From Lithodes maja (taxonomy: Eukaryota > Arthropoda > Malacostraca > Decapoda > Lithodidae): a stretch of 64,000 nt of DNA. The translations under genes and the position numbers were made by a program. Below, one piece after another: positions 27,112-37,700 of this stretch. Position 1 is the first letter of the stretch. Every line of letters begins with the position of its first letter. The stretch covers positions 1 through 64,000 of the forward strand of contig JBAKBP010012252.1 in NCBI GenBank assembly GCA_037953745.1, written 5' to 3'. The notes beneath the pieces were generated by a model. That model searched no databases and was not told where the DNA came from. It saw only the letters and a list, made by a program, of their open reading frames with translations.

Positions 27112-27420
27112 CTGTAACCAGAAGCTGTGGAGGGTGACCTTTGGTTAACTTTCTTTACGGCGCCCCTGCTGACGACAAGGCCAAGACTGTATGGCACTTG
27201 TGTAGTAGTGGCTCTGGGGATGTAGCTTCTCCATACTGCGCTATGCTATGCACCGAAGTGTCCCTCGGCAATTCTTTCCGTTTCCGTCCCGGGGTGTCAC
27301 AGCGACTTCATCCGTGGCATGATGAGCTGTGATTGGGTTTTATTGAGTCTCCGTGATGGATTGAAGAGCTTGATGGCTGTGGGTGAGGTTACTCCACGGC
27401 TGAAGGAGGCGACACTGCTC
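27112..27420 (-). promoter_or_regulatory. 5' flank / likely promoter of the RNF144-like gene
   Basis: This stretch is GC-richer than its surroundings and unique. Read on the minus strand it has a CCAAT pentamer (27,332-27,336), about 220 bp before the ATG, and no TATA box close to the start, as is common for housekeeping genes. The sequence just before the ATG reads 'ttctggttacag' then ATG, which also looks like a splice acceptor, so a 5'UTR intron is possible. Promoter assignment rests on position and composition. Confidence 0.4.
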
Positions 27421-27990
27421 GTTCATGTCTCCACTGTACAAGACCACAGTTTACTTGGATGTTTCCATGTTGTAGAAAAATAAAGATATGAATTTTATCA
27501 AGTAAGATTCTAGTTTTTTTAGGGCCCGTCTCTTTGTATTAGCTAATCTAGTTTTTAGGGGCTCTGAATCCCATGTCTCCACCGTACAAGACCAGTTTAC
27601 TTGGATGTTTCCATGTTGTAGAATGAAGGAAGAAAATAAACAAAATATTACAAAATAATTGTTTTATATCCTGTAGTGTGAAATAAAAATATAAGCTAAT
27701 CTGAGAAGATATGCATTTTATCAAGTAAGATTCTAGTTTTTTTAGGGCCCGTCTCTTTGTATTAGCTAGTCTAGTTTTTAGGGGCTCTGAATCCCATGTC
27801 TCCACCATACAAGACCAGTTTACTTGGATGTTTCCATGTTGTAGAATGAAGGACGAAAATAAACAAAATATTACAAAATAATTGTTTTATATCCTGTAGT
27901 GTGAAATAAAAATATAAGCTAATCTGAGAAGATATGAATTTTATCAAGTAAGATTCTAGTTTTTTAGGGCCCGTCTCTTTGTATTGGCTA
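27420..27990. repeat. Composite tandem repeat carrying copies of the upstream gene's poly(A) region
   Basis: Three partial units share 'gtttacttggatgtttccat' (27,449, 27,595, 27,818). The last two units also contain copies of the 3' region of the 424-aa ORF (27,618-27,676 and 27,841-27,899), followed by 'aatataagctaatctgagaa' and 'gattctagttttttagggcc'. Pieces such as 'catgtctccaccatacaaga' and 'agtctagtttttaggggctc' match the 5'-end satellite. The unit is therefore a mosaic of satellite and gene 3'-flank. Confidence 0.85.
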
Positions 27991-28540
27991 GTCTCGATCA
28001 ATAATTGGGATTAGCACTATATAAGCATTAATTCATCGTTTCGAGTGAGATATACAAACATGTATGTCTCTATACACACCCTATTCAACATCTGACGGAC
28101 ATTTATACAGCACACAGCGAGCAAACTATAATGACAGCGGCGACACGACTTATTTGGCCAACTGTACAGAATACGAAATGACACTGAACACTCGGATGTC
28201 ATAGTCTCTAGCCCACTCGTAAGAATTCGTGGACCCCTATCTATCTATTGTAGAGTTCGCCAGGAGCAGGTGTCACCGATGAGCGTGTCCCCCTTCGGTA
28301 ATTCGTGGACCCCTTATGGTTTCCTTTATGCAATTATAACTAGGATGGTGCCCACATCTCAGTCTGGCTAGGTGGACTCTGCTTGGAGATTTGTAGACGC
28401 TTTAGCAATTTGGTCAGTCTGAGGCTAGATTTCCACAGTCAGTACACTGGTTTTAGGTGAATATCACACCCTTTAACTGTAGTAAGGTTAGCTAACAAAC
28501 TTTTACTTCACTAGGTGGGACCCTATATATATATATATAG
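27991..28540. other. Non-coding mosaic with dispersed-repeat pieces
   Basis: No gene is visible. 28,400-28,485 carries a dispersed segment ('ggtcagtctgaggctagatt', then 'cagtacactggttttaggtg') that recurs inside the 31-39 kb array and near 29,100, 63,115 and 63,610. 28,486-28,524 is an inverted copy of part of the 155-bp repeat at 40-42 kb ('aaacttttacttcactaggt'). The end is a short (TA)n run. Confidence 0.6.
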
Positions 28541-28547
28541 CTCGTCA

Positions 28548-28745
28548 GGTAACAGAGGGAGAAAATGTGGATGTCGTGTTGCTAAAGCATTCGACAAGGT
28601 GGATCACGGCATCCAAGGCCAAATAGGTGTATGGCTGCACAGTTTCCTCTCCGCAAGAAGGCACACTCTATATAGTCTCCCCTTTCCCCAGAAGATACAA
28701 TAAATAACCCTACACTTGACACATTTAAAACAGAATAAACTAACA
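28548..28745 (+). pseudogene. LINE reverse transcriptase fragment with in-frame deletion
   Basis: The frame reads VAKAFDKVDHGI followed by IGVWLHSFLSARR, the core signature of non-LTR (jockey/CR1-like) reverse transcriptases (F-AKAFDKVDH and the W-L-FL-R block after it). A longer copy on the minus strand at 58,930-59,095 has about ten more residues between the two blocks (LLHKIKKLD), so this copy has lost 30 nt in frame. The tail 'agaagatacaataaataacc' and 'cctacacttgacacatt' is a dispersed sequence also present at 62,240-62,300. Non-functional. Confidence 0.8.
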
Positions 28746-29280
28746 CAGGAGCAGCTTCTAAATATTAATATAAAATAGTTTAGTCCCCCAAATTATCAGG
28801 TTTTCTTTGCATGCGGGTGGCACTAACACGAAATAATTGTAGGGGTAACTCAGGATTTAAAATATGTTTTAGTTACGAGTAAATTTAAAGCTTTATTCAT
28901 GAATAGTGCATGTTTATTCACCTAATATGATGATGAATCAGCCATTTATTATCCGATTTTGTCTCCAATTTCGCCATATAAATAGAACAAATCTTTTTGA
29001 GTGTTTTTTGAGACGTTCAGTACATTATTTTAAGTAGGGGTAGGCGTATGTATGGAGTATACCGGCAGAGTTACAAAAATTGTGGTCTGAGACAGTCATA
29101 GCATTCAGTACACTAGTTTTAAAAGGGAATATCACACCCCGTTAACTGTGGGAACTCAACATTTTTGTCAACAGTTTCTGATAGCATTCGTATCGCGACT
29201 ACATTCAAAGGGTGTGATATTCACCAAATTATACATTATACCGAATGTGAAAATCTAGACTGCAAGTACACGTGAGCCAC
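28746..29280. repeat. Dispersed repeat remnants
   Basis: No ORF. 28,955-29,050 ('cgattttgtctccaatttcg', 'gagacgttcagtacattatt') is a copy of a repeat present twice at 60,156-60,345 and 60,473-60,637. 29,085-29,150 and 29,205-29,275 carry the 'cagtacactggttt / gtgatattcac' dispersed segment, here in both orientations. The rest is unique AT-rich sequence. Confidence 0.6.
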
Positions 29281-29631
29281 TAAATGTTTCTAGTCTCTCA
29301 GTGGGATCGAACCATCGACCATCAGAACGATAGCCGTGGGTTAGCGTATGGTGGTGCGTCACTAACCAGGGTTCGAACCCCACCCAAGGCATCTCAAAAC
29401 CTGTGGGTTTTTAGGGGGGTTAAATTCCCTTCAGAGGTTCGTACCCCGCGCCAGGTACCAGGAAAGGTTGATCCTAAAGGTAGCCTGGGGAAAACTCCCA
29501 TTCCTATTTAACCTGGAAAAACCTAGCATTTCAATTCTTGGTATAGGGTTCGCGTGACGGATGCTCCACGTAGCTACCTGGTCACGTTCCCTGGGCCAGA
29601 GACAATAGGGGTTAACCCATTCAGTACCAGG
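29281..29631. repeat. tRNA-derived SINE-like composite
   Basis: Two Pol III B-box/T-arm motifs lie back to back: GGTTCGATCCC read on the minus strand (about 29,303-29,315) and GGTTCGAACCC on plus (about 29,370-29,380). The plus-strand piece with its tail ('ggcatctcaaaacctgtggg') recurs at 63,505-63,580, and further GGTTCG motifs occur at 29,438 and 29,546. No complete cloverleaf can be drawn, so this is a SINE or tRNA relic and not a working tRNA gene. The end carries 'gttaacccattcagtaccag', TTAA followed by CCC, like the termini of piggyBac-type elements. Confidence 0.6.
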
Positions 29632-29805
29632 GACGTCCTTTTCATTATATTCTGGCAACTATTAGACATTTTATTCAGCTTAGGAAGGAGCTCTAGCAAT
29701 AATAAGGCTTCAAAATATTTCCACCAACCCTTTTAACTACCATAGATCCTTCCTAAGCTGCATAATATCGTCTAAATATAGCTAGAATAAAATATAAAAG
29801 ACGTC
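29632..29805. mobile_element. Foldback MITE-like inverted repeat
   Basis: The left arm (gacgtccttttcattatatt ... cagcttaggaagga) is matched in inverse by the right arm (tccttcctaagctg ... aatataaaagacgtc), with interrupted complementarity over about 60 bp per arm. It sits just downstream of the retropepsin ORF and next to a TTAACCC motif. No transposase is encoded. Such non-autonomous foldback elements are mobilised in trans; the superfamily is not certain. Confidence 0.6.
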
Positions 29806-29841
29806 GCCGAGACAACAGATATTAATAAGAAATACCACAAG

Positions 29842-30909
29842 CTACGACATCAGGTCGAGTTTAACTCTGTAAGTATCACTCGCAAGTTGGACGTAAAGAG
29901 TATTATATTTGTAATCATAAAGGGAAGAGTATTTGCAAAGCATTCTACGGCCGATGACCAAGTCATCGTCATCACCATTATGATAGGTGATTGAATGGCC
30001 GATATATTTACCCTTGTCTATTTCAAACCTGAATTCTTCGGGGATCTTTATGTCGGCCGCGTTTAACCTCTCAGAACAACTAGGCAACACACAAAGCCCA
30101 CCCCCCATCCCTGAGTCCAAGAGAACGCGAAAGGTTTGTTTACCAATGAGGCGCCTCTCTTTACCCATTAATCTTCCTTTCAGTATCGGTAGTTTTTTAT
30201 TACCAATCTTGTGGCGTATTTGTTTATCAAACATATACAGAGATTTGAAATAAAGTCTCGGGGAAGTGTAGGAGAAGTGCTGGACGGCGTTTAAGCGAGC
30301 GAGAGTCGGACGGCCGATAATATTAAGCCCCACTACGTCCGGGCCGGAACTCTCCATCACGTTGACTTCCATGTAAAATTTCTGCCCATTTATGAGACAG
30401 ACTTCAACATTTGGGAAGATATAACCGCAACAAATTATTCGTCCCTCCCAACAATCAATTAAGTATTTTACCAATCTATAGGGATATTTCTCCTCAAGTC
30501 CTAAGATCTTTGCGGTTTTCATTGAAACTAAATTTATGCCAGAACCCGTGTCAAGGTAAAATTCTACGTAATGTTTGTTTATGTTAACTGGCAACGTGGT
30601 CAGCCACTCTAAGCTAAGGTCGGTGATATCTAATGGGCAGAGATCTACTGCCGAAAGTTTGGACAATTTTACCAGAGGATCGCGGGTTACTTTCTTAGGT
30701 TTGGGCGTTATATGGAAACCCAATTTTTGGCCATGTTTCTCACCACGGCAGCCGATGTTTAGTTTTCTGGCCATTGCTACAGACGCTCGTTGCTCTCCCT
30801 TCTTCCACTGTCTCCTTTCCAGCATTTTTCTATCCATAATCTTGACCCTTTCTTCTGCCCGCTTCTTAGCCCTCTCATCCCGTCGTAGTACATCTAGATT
30901 TACGTCCAT
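29842..30909 (-). CDS. Tandem double retropepsin-like aspartic protease protein, 355 aa
   Basis: An intronless frame from ATG at 30,909 gives 355 aa. Residues 1-60 are highly basic and charged (RRDERAKKRAEERVK). Core 1 (about 110-208) has the catalytic-type motif D120-TGSG followed by a hydrophobic strand, and later VVGLNIIGRPTL, the IIG-R-x-L block that ends retropepsin folds. Core 2 (about 257-340) repeats the plan: LLD265-SGMGG, then DDLVIGRRML. Retropepsins normally have one such core and work as dimers; two in one chain could form an intramolecular pair. No Gag, RT, RNase H or integrase lies alongside. Core 2 has DSG, as many active retropepsins do. It could be a domesticated retroelement protease, a viral gene or a remnant. 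A DNA piece of about 40 bp from core 1 recurs at 55,520 and 56,440. Confidence 0.75.
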   Translation of the reverse strand: MDVNLDVLRRDERAKKRAEERVKIMDRKMLERRQWKKGEQRASVAMARKLNIGCRGEKHGQKLGFHITPKPKKVTRDPLVKLSKLSAVDLCPLDITDLSLEWLTTLPVNINKHYVEFYLDTGSGINLVSMKTAKILGLEEKYPYRLVKYLIDCWEGRIICCGYIFPNVEVCLINGQKFYMEVNVMESSGPDVVGLNIIGRPTLARLNAVQHFSYTSPRLYFKSLYMFDKQIRHKIGNKKLPILKGRLMGKERRLIGKQTFRVLLDSGMGGGLCVLPSCSERLNAADIKIPEEFRFEIDKGKYIGHSITYHNGDDDDLVIGRRMLCKYSSLYDYKYNTLYVQLASDTYRVKLDLMS

Positions 30910-30992
30910 TTTACAGTTGTAGACCAGTTTACTTGGATGTTTAAAATTATAAGCTAATCTGAGAAGATATGAATTTTATCAAGTCGATGTTA
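30910..30992. repeat. Short composite repeat copy before the array
   Basis: 'gaccagtttacttggatgtt' and 'aagctaatctgagaagatat' match the tandem unit at 27,420-27,990, so the same composite sequence lies on both sides of the 28-31 kb segment. It includes the immediate 5' flank of the retropepsin ORF. Confidence 0.7.
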
Positions 30993-31030
30993 ACCCTCTC
31001 ACATCCGGACGCGATTTTTGAGCCTATTAT
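30993..31030. mobile_element. TTAA-flanked terminal-repeat fragment
   Basis: TTAACCCTCTCACATCCGGA followed by CGCGATTTTT. The same sequence in reverse complement ends at about 61,886 (aatcgcgtccggatgtgaga, then ggattaa). TTAA plus a C-rich terminal repeat is typical of piggyBac-type transposon ends, so these may be the two ends, or two relics, of one family. It abuts the first unit of the gene-fragment array. Confidence 0.45.
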
Positions 31031-31036
31031 CCTCAT

Positions 31037-31385
31037 GTGGAAAATAGTGGGGTTAACGGACAATTATAGGATGGATCAGGTGCTTTATTGGGGTCAAGCG
31101 TTCACACTATTTCTCAGGGTTCCCCCCAATAAAATGACAGATTATACTACGGCTAGTATATCATCCAATGACAATATAATTTGCGGTCCGGCTCCGGTGG
31201 GTAAAGTTGAAGGAGCTAGTCTTCATCAGATGGCCGCTAAGGAAACGATTGATGAATTACAATGGTCAAAGAGCCCGGGTATTATCGGAATTCAAGATTA
31301 TTTAGATGTGAATAAAAAGATTATTAATTTGAGCGAGGCGGGTGGTATGGTCTCCCAGTTAACTTGTCATATTGCTACGGGTTGA
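31037..31385 (+). pseudogene. Vwaint-like C-terminal fragment (copy 1 of 5)
   Basis: About 116 codons starting MWKIVGLTDNYRMD. The region 'GPAPVGKVEGASLHQMAAKE' followed by a run ending 'IINLSEAGGMVSQLTCHIA' resembles the domain that follows VWA in inter-alpha-trypsin/Vwaint-type proteins, where H-LAA-x-I-x-L and later LS-x-G-x-x-S-x-T are conserved. Assignment is by motif only. Here the frame opens from a Met at 30,969 through the TTAA element. Other copies are at 32,042-32,392, 32,885-33,235, 33,891-34,232 (short 5' deletion) and 39,456-39,806. No N-terminal signal or MIDAS motif is present, so each copy is a gene fragment. Confidence 0.45.
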
Positions 31386-31744
31386 TTTTGTTTATATAAA
31401 CACCCAATAATGTTGAAGGATGCAGTGGTACCTTTTTTGTTAATGGTATTGTATTTGCACTTTCTGAAGGCGAGCCATTTTGTTCTTATAGTAATATTAC
31501 TTGTATCTTCTAGGGTTAGTTTCGTTGTACCGTGTGTAATTGTCTTATGGGCCAGATATTCCAAGCTCATATTTGCATCTAATATGGGAATAGTCTCATA
31601 ATATGCTAGTGAACATATATTCATCAAATCGAGTCTATCCTTTTTGGCTAATTTAGTAGCATGTTCCCTTGAAAAATACTTCAAAACTCTTATTAGGGGA
31701 TTTTTTTCATAGGGTGATACCTTTGCTAGCTCCTCGAGTTCCAT
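31367..31744 (-). CDS. Unrecognised ORF, LEELAKVSPYEKN family (copy 1)
   Basis: 125 aa, beginning MELEELAKVSPYEKNPLIRV. The first about 75 residues look like a genuine small alpha-helical protein or exon and are kept unchanged in all copies: 33,225-33,593, then shorter forms at 34,817-35,050, 35,764-35,997, 36,711-36,944, 37,658-37,891 and 38,603-38,836. The C-terminus varies with the local junction (frameshift by one base at 'tctatagtaat' versus 'tcttatagtaat'). A (TA)n tract lies just upstream of each start. The 3' end overlaps the + strand Vwaint-like fragment by 19 bp. No known family recognised. Confidence 0.35.
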   Translation of the reverse strand: MELEELAKVSPYEKNPLIRVLKYFSREHATKLAKKDRLDLMNICSLAYYETIPILDANMSLEYLAHKTITHGTTKLTLEDTSNITIRTKWLAFRKCKYNTINKKGTTASFNIIGCLYKQNQPVAI

Positions 31745-32381
31745 TTTAGTGTACTAAAAATTCTGAGTGCTAAAGACTATATATATATCTATGTTTAAAC
31801 ACACTCGAGGAGTCCAATACTAAAAGTTGAACTACCAAAAAATTAAACTTATATTTTTGTATATTCACAACGGAGGAGAGATACACATGGACAGGTGACA
31901 GCCGTCGCCATATATGATGGTGTTTCTGCCAACCTTATCAGAAGTTTGGCCCTAAACCATAATGGAGATTATATTCTAGTAAAAGTCAAGAACATATGCG
32001 TACACAAATACAACACTTCATGAACAAAATTATTCATCCTCATGTGGAAAATAGTGGGGTTAACGGACAATTATAGGATGGATGAGGTGCTTTATTGGGG
32101 TCAAGCGTTCACACTATTTCTCAGGGTTCCCCCCAATAAAATGACAGATTATACTACGGCTAGTATATCATCCAATGACAATATAATTTGCGGTCCGGCT
32201 CCGGTGGGTAAAGTTGAAGGAGCTAGTCTTCATCAGATGGCCGCTAAGGAAAAGGTTGATGAATTACAATGGTCAAAGAGCCCGGGTATTATCGGAATTC
32301 AAGATTATTTAGATGTGAATAAAAAGATTATTAATTTGAGCGAGGCGGGTGGTATGGTCTCCCAGTTAACTTGTCATATTG

Positions 32382-32774
32382 CTACGGGTTGATTTTATTT
32401 ATATAAACACCCAATAATGCTGAAGGATGCAGTGGTACCTTTTTTGTTAATGGTATTGTATTTGCACTTTCTGAAGGCGAGCCATTTTGTTCTATAGTAA
32501 TATTACTTGTATCTGCTAACGGGTGTGATATGCACCTAAAACCAGTGTACTGACTGTCGAAATCTAGCCTCAGACGGTCTCCGAGCACACTCGAGGATTC
32601 CTGCCCATCATCGCCATAGCTTCCACAGGGTCCCACCGATATAGGGGAAAAATCTTTGTTAGGATGTAAAATGAAACAAACATTAAACTTATATTTTTGT
32701 ATATTCACAACGGAGGAGAGATACACACGGACAGGTGCTGTCACCGTCGCCATATATGATGGTGTTTCTGCCAA
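32382..32774 (-). pseudogene. FGE/sulfatase-modifying-factor-like C-terminal fragment (copy 1)
   Basis: The frame contains VGPCGSYGDDGQESS, then LRLDFDSQYTGFRC. C-terminal FGE-sulfatase domains commonly show a GGSW/Y-x-D block followed about 25 residues later by GFR-C, so this may be a relic of that fold. The first about 45 residues are merely antisense to the + strand VWA-like ORF and carry no independent support. Copies occur at 34,222-34,614, 35,220-35,561, 36,167-36,508, 37,114-37,455, 38,059-38,400 and 39,004-39,345. The LRLDF-SQYTGFR segment also recurs, broken by a stop, at 28,405-28,470. Confidence 0.28.
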
Positions 32775-32919
32775 CCTTATCAGAAGTTTGGCCCTAAACC
32801 ATAATGGAGATTATATTCTAGTAAAAAGTCAAGAACATATGCGTACACAAATACAACACTTCATGAACAAAATTATTCATCCTCATGTGGAAAATAGTGG
32901 GGTTAACGGACAATTATAG
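32656..32919 (+). pseudogene. VWA-domain C-terminal fragment (first intact of 7 copies)
   Basis: 87 aa. The stretch from VTVAIYDGVSANLIRSLALN through NGDYILVKSQEHMRTQIQHF ends MNKIIHP, resembling the last strand and helix of a VWA domain (x-L-x-x-LA-x-x-x-G-x-Y, then a helix ending before a Pro). It runs out of frame over the next 35 bases, exactly where the Vwaint-like frame begins, so the two pieces look like one gene split by a frameshift. Other copies start at 34,496, 35,443, 36,390, 37,337, 38,282 and 39,227; degraded versions lie near 31,860-32,040 and 33,715-33,890. Confidence 0.42.
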
Positions 32920-34728
32920 GATGGATGAGGTGCTTTATTGGGGTCAAGCGTTCACACTATTTCTCAGGGTTCCCCCCAATAAAATGACAGATTATACTAC
33001 GGCTAGTATATCATCCAATGACAATATAATTTGCGGTCCGGCTCCGGTGGGTAAAGTTGAAGGAGCTAGTCTTCATCAGATGGCCGCTAAGGAAACGATT
33101 GATGAATTACAATGGTCAAAGAGCCCGGGTATTATCGGAATTCAAGATTATTTAGATGTGAATAAAAAGATTATTAATTTGAGCGAGGCGGGTGTTATGG
33201 TCTCCCAGTTAACTTGTCATATTGCTACGGGTTGATTTTGTTTATATAAACACCCAATAATGTTGAAGGATGCAGTGGTACCTTTTTTGTTAATGGTATT
33301 GTATTTTCACTTTCTGAAGGCGAGCCATTTTGTTCTATAGTAATATTACTTGTATCTGCTAGGGTTAGTTTCGTTGTACCGTGTGTAATTGTCTTATGGG
33401 CCAGATATTCCAAGCTCATATTTGCATCTAATATGGGAATAGTCTCATAATATGCTAGTGAACATATATTCATCAAATCGAGTCTATCCTTTTTGGATAA
33501 TTTATTAGCATGTTCCCTTGAAAAATACTTCAAAACTCTTATTAGGGGATTTTTTTCATAGGGTGATACCTTTGCTAGCTCCTCGAGTTCCATTTTAGTG
33601 TACTAAAAATTCTGAGTGCTAAAGACTATATATATATCTATGTTTAAACACACTCGAGGAGTCCAATACTAAAAGTTGAACTACCAAAAAATTAAACTTA
33701 TATTTTTGTATATTCACAACGGAGGAGAGATACACATGGACAGGTGACAGCCGTCGCCATATATGATGGTGTTTCTGCCAACCTTATCAGAAGTTTGGCC
33801 CTAAACCATAATGGAGATTATATTCTAGTAAAAGTCAAGAACATATGCGTACACAAATACAACACTTCATGAACAAAATTATTCATCCTCATGTGGAAAA
33901 TAACGGACAATTATAGGATGGATGAGGTGCTTTATTGGGGTCAAGCGTTCACACTATTTCTCAGGGTTCCCCCCAATAAAATGACAGATTATACTACGGC
34001 TAGTATATCATCCAATGACAATATAATTTGCGGTCCGGCTCCGGTGGGTAAAGTTGAAGGAGCTAGTCTTCATCAGATGGCCGCTAAGGAAAAGGTTGAT
34101 GAATTACAATGGTCAAAGAGCCCGGGTATTATCGGAATTCAAGATTATTTAGATGTGAATAAAAAGATTATTAATTTGAGCGAGGCGGGTGGTATGGTCT
34201 CCCAGTTAACTTGTCATATTGCTACGGGTTGATTTTATTTATATAAACACCCAATAATGTTGAAGGATGCAGTGGTACCTTTTTTGTTAATGGTATTGTA
34301 TTTGCACTTTCTGAAGGCGAGCCATTTTGTTCTATAGTAATATTACTTGTATCTGCTAACGGGTGTGATATGCACCTAAAACCAGTGTACTGACTGTCGA
34401 AATCTAGCCTCAGACGGTCTCCGAGCACACTCGAGGATTCCTGCCCATCATCGCCATAGCTTCCACAGGGTCCCACCGATATAGGGGAAAAATCTTTGTT
34501 AGGATGTAAAATGAAACAAACATTAAACTTATATTTTTGTATATTCACAACGGAGGAGAGATACACACGGACAGGTGCTGTCACCGTCGCCATATATGAT
34601 GGTGTTTCTGCCAACCTTATCAGAAGTTTGGCCCTAAACCATAATGGAGATTATATTCTAGTAAAAAGTCAAGAACATATGCGTACACAAATACAACACT
34701 TCATGAACAAAATTATTCATCCTCATGT

Positions 34729-37700
34729 GGAAAATAGTGGGGTTAACGGACAATTATAGGATGGATGAGGTGCTTTATTGGGGTCAAGCGTTCACACTAT
34801 TTCTCAGGGTCTAGGGTTAGTTTCGTTGTACAGTGTGTAATTGTCTTATATATCCCAAGCTCATATTTGCATCTAATATGGGAATAGTCTCATAATATGC
34901 TAGTGAACATATATTCATCAAATCGAGTCTATCCTTTTTGGCTAATTTAGTAGCATGTTCCCTTGAAAAATACTTCAAAACTCTTATTAGGGGATTTTTT
35001 TCATAGGGTGATACCTTTGCTAGCTCCTCGAGACAATAGTGCTGTTCCATTTTAGTGTACTAAAAATTCTGAGTGCTAAAGACTATATATATATATATCT
35101 ATGTTTAAACACACTCGAAGAGTCCAATACTAAAAGTTGAACTACCAAAAAATATTCTAGTAACTCGATCAAGAAATGGAGGGAGTGATTTTTTTGTCAA
35201 CTTTCAGTTTCTCGAATATCTAGGTAGTCAGTTTATATTTTAGCATATAAGAGTTGAGAATGTGGGCTTCTACAGCCACACCAATCCGTAACCTTACTAC
35301 AGATAACGGGTGTGATATGCACCTAAAACCAGTGTACTGACTGTCGAAATCTAGCCTCAGACGGTCTCCGAGCACACTCGAGGATTCCTGCCCATCATCG
35401 CCATAGCTTCCACAGGGTCCCACCGATATAGGGGAAAAATCTTTGTTAGGATGTAAAATGAAACAAACATTAAACTTATATTTTTGTATATTCACAACGG
35501 AGGAGAGATACACACGGACAGGTGCTGTCACCGTCGCCATATATGATGGTGTTTCTGCCAACCTTATCAGAAGTTTGGCCCTAAACCATAATGGAGATTA
35601 TATTCTAGTAAAAAGTCAAGAACATATGCGTACACAAATACAACACTTCATGAACAAAATTATTCATCCTCATGTGGAAAATAGTGGGGTTAACGGACAA
35701 TTATAGGATGGATGAGGTGCTTTATTGGGGTCAAGCGTTCACACTATTTCTCAGGGTCTAGGGTTAGTTTCGTTGTACAGTGTGTAATTGTCTTATATAT
35801 CCCAAGCTCATATTTGCATCTAATATGGGAATAGTCTCATAATATGCTAGTGAACATATATTCATCAAATCGAGTCTATCCTTTTTGGCTAATTTAGTAG
35901 CATGTTCCCTTGAAAAATACTTCAAAACTCTTATTAGGGGATTTTTTTCATAGGGTGATACCTTTGCTAGCTCCTCGAGACAATAGTGCTGTTCCATTTT
36001 AGTGTACTAAAAATTCTGAGTGCTAAAGACTATATATATATATATCTATGTTTAAACACACTCGAAGAGTCCAATACTAAAAGTTGAACTACCAAAAAAT
36101 ATTCTAGTAACTCGATCAAGAAATGGAGGGAGTGATTTTTTTGTCAACTTTCAGTTTCTCGAATATCTAGGTAGTCAGTTTATATTTTAGCATATAAGAG
36201 TTGAGAATGTGGGCTTCTACAGCCACACCAATCCGTAACCTTACTACAGATAACGGGTGTGATATGCACCTAAAACCAGTGTACTGACTGTCGAAATCTA
36301 GCCTCAGACGGTCTCCGAGCACACTCGAGGATTCCTGCCCATCATCGCCATAGCTTCCACAGGGTCCCACCGATATAGGGGAAAAATCTTTGTTAGGATG
36401 TAAAATGAAACAAACATTAAACTTATATTTTTGTATATTCACAACGGAGGAGAGATACACACGGACAGGTGCTGTCACCGTCGCCATATATGATGGTGTT
36501 TCTGCCAACCTTATCAGAAGTTTGGCCCTAAACCATAATGGAGATTATATTCTAGTAAAAAGTCAAGAACATATGCGTACACAAATACAACACTTCATGA
36601 ACAAAATTATTCATCCTCATGTGGAAAATAGTGGGGTTAACGGACAATTATAGGATGGATGAGGTGCTTTATTGGGGTCAAGCGTTCACACTATTTCTCA
36701 GGGTCTAGGGTTAGTTTCGTTGTACAGTGTGTAATTGTCTTATATATCCCAAGCTCATATTTGCATCTAATATGGGAATAGTCTCATAATATGCTAGTGA
36801 ACATATATTCATCAAATCGAGTCTATCCTTTTTGGCTAATTTAGTAGCATGTTCCCTTGAAAAATACTTCAAAACTCTTATTAGGGGATTTTTTTCATAG
36901 GGTGATACCTTTGCTAGCTCCTCGAGACAATAGTGCTGTTCCATTTTAGTGTACTAAAAATTCTGAGTGCTAAAGACTATATATATATATATCTATGTTT
37001 AAACACACTCGAAGAGTCCAATACTAAAAGTTGAACTACCAAAAAATATTCTAGTAACTCGATCAAGAAATGGAGGGAGTGATTTTTTTGTCAACTTTCA
37101 GTTTCTCGAATATCTAGGTAGTCAGTTTATATTTTAGCATATAAGAGTTGAGAATGTGGGCTTCTACAGCCACACCAATCCGTAACCTTACTACAGATAA
37201 CGGGTGTGATATGCACCTAAAACCAGTGTACTGACTGTCGAAATCTAGCCTCAGACGGTCTCCGAGCACACTCGAGGATTCCTGCCCATCATCGCCATAG
37301 CTTCCACAGGGTCCCACCGATATAGGGGAAAAATCTTTGTTAGGATGTAAAATGAAACAAACATTAAACTTATATTTTTGTATATTCACAACGGAGGAGA
37401 GATACACACGGACAGGTGCTGTCACCGTCGCCATATATGATGGTGTTTCTGCCAACCTTATCAGAAGTTTGGCCCTAAACCATAATGGAGATTATATTCT
37501 AGTAAAAAGTCAAGAACATATGCGTACACAAATACAACACTTCATGAACAAAATTATTCATCCTCATGTGGAAAATAGTGGGGTTAACGGACAATTATAG
37601 GATGGATGAGGTGCTTTATTGGGGTCAAGCGTTCACACTATTTCTCAGGGTCTAGGGTTAGTTTCGTTGTACAGTGTGTAATTGTCTTATATATCCCAAG

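Larger units (their letters stand above)
30999..34728. repeat. Type A part of the gene-fragment tandem array (1,849-bp higher-order unit)
   Basis: Four copies of the Vwaint-like ORF start at 31,037, 32,042, 32,885 and 33,891. Copies 1 and 3 and copies 2 and 4 pair with a spacing near 1,849 bp (31,036 to 32,885; 32,042 to 33,891), so a two-subunit block was duplicated once. Subunit 1 carries the minus-strand LEELAKVSPYEKN ORF; subunit 2 has lost it and carries the 'ggtgtgatatgcacctaaaa' segment. All copies are near identical, meaning recent duplication. Confidence 0.9.

Noticed and set aside
29290..29400. Functional tRNA gene
   Set aside because: B-box motifs are present but no complete cloverleaf or acceptor stem can be drawn; the tail matches a SINE-like repeat at 63.5 kb.
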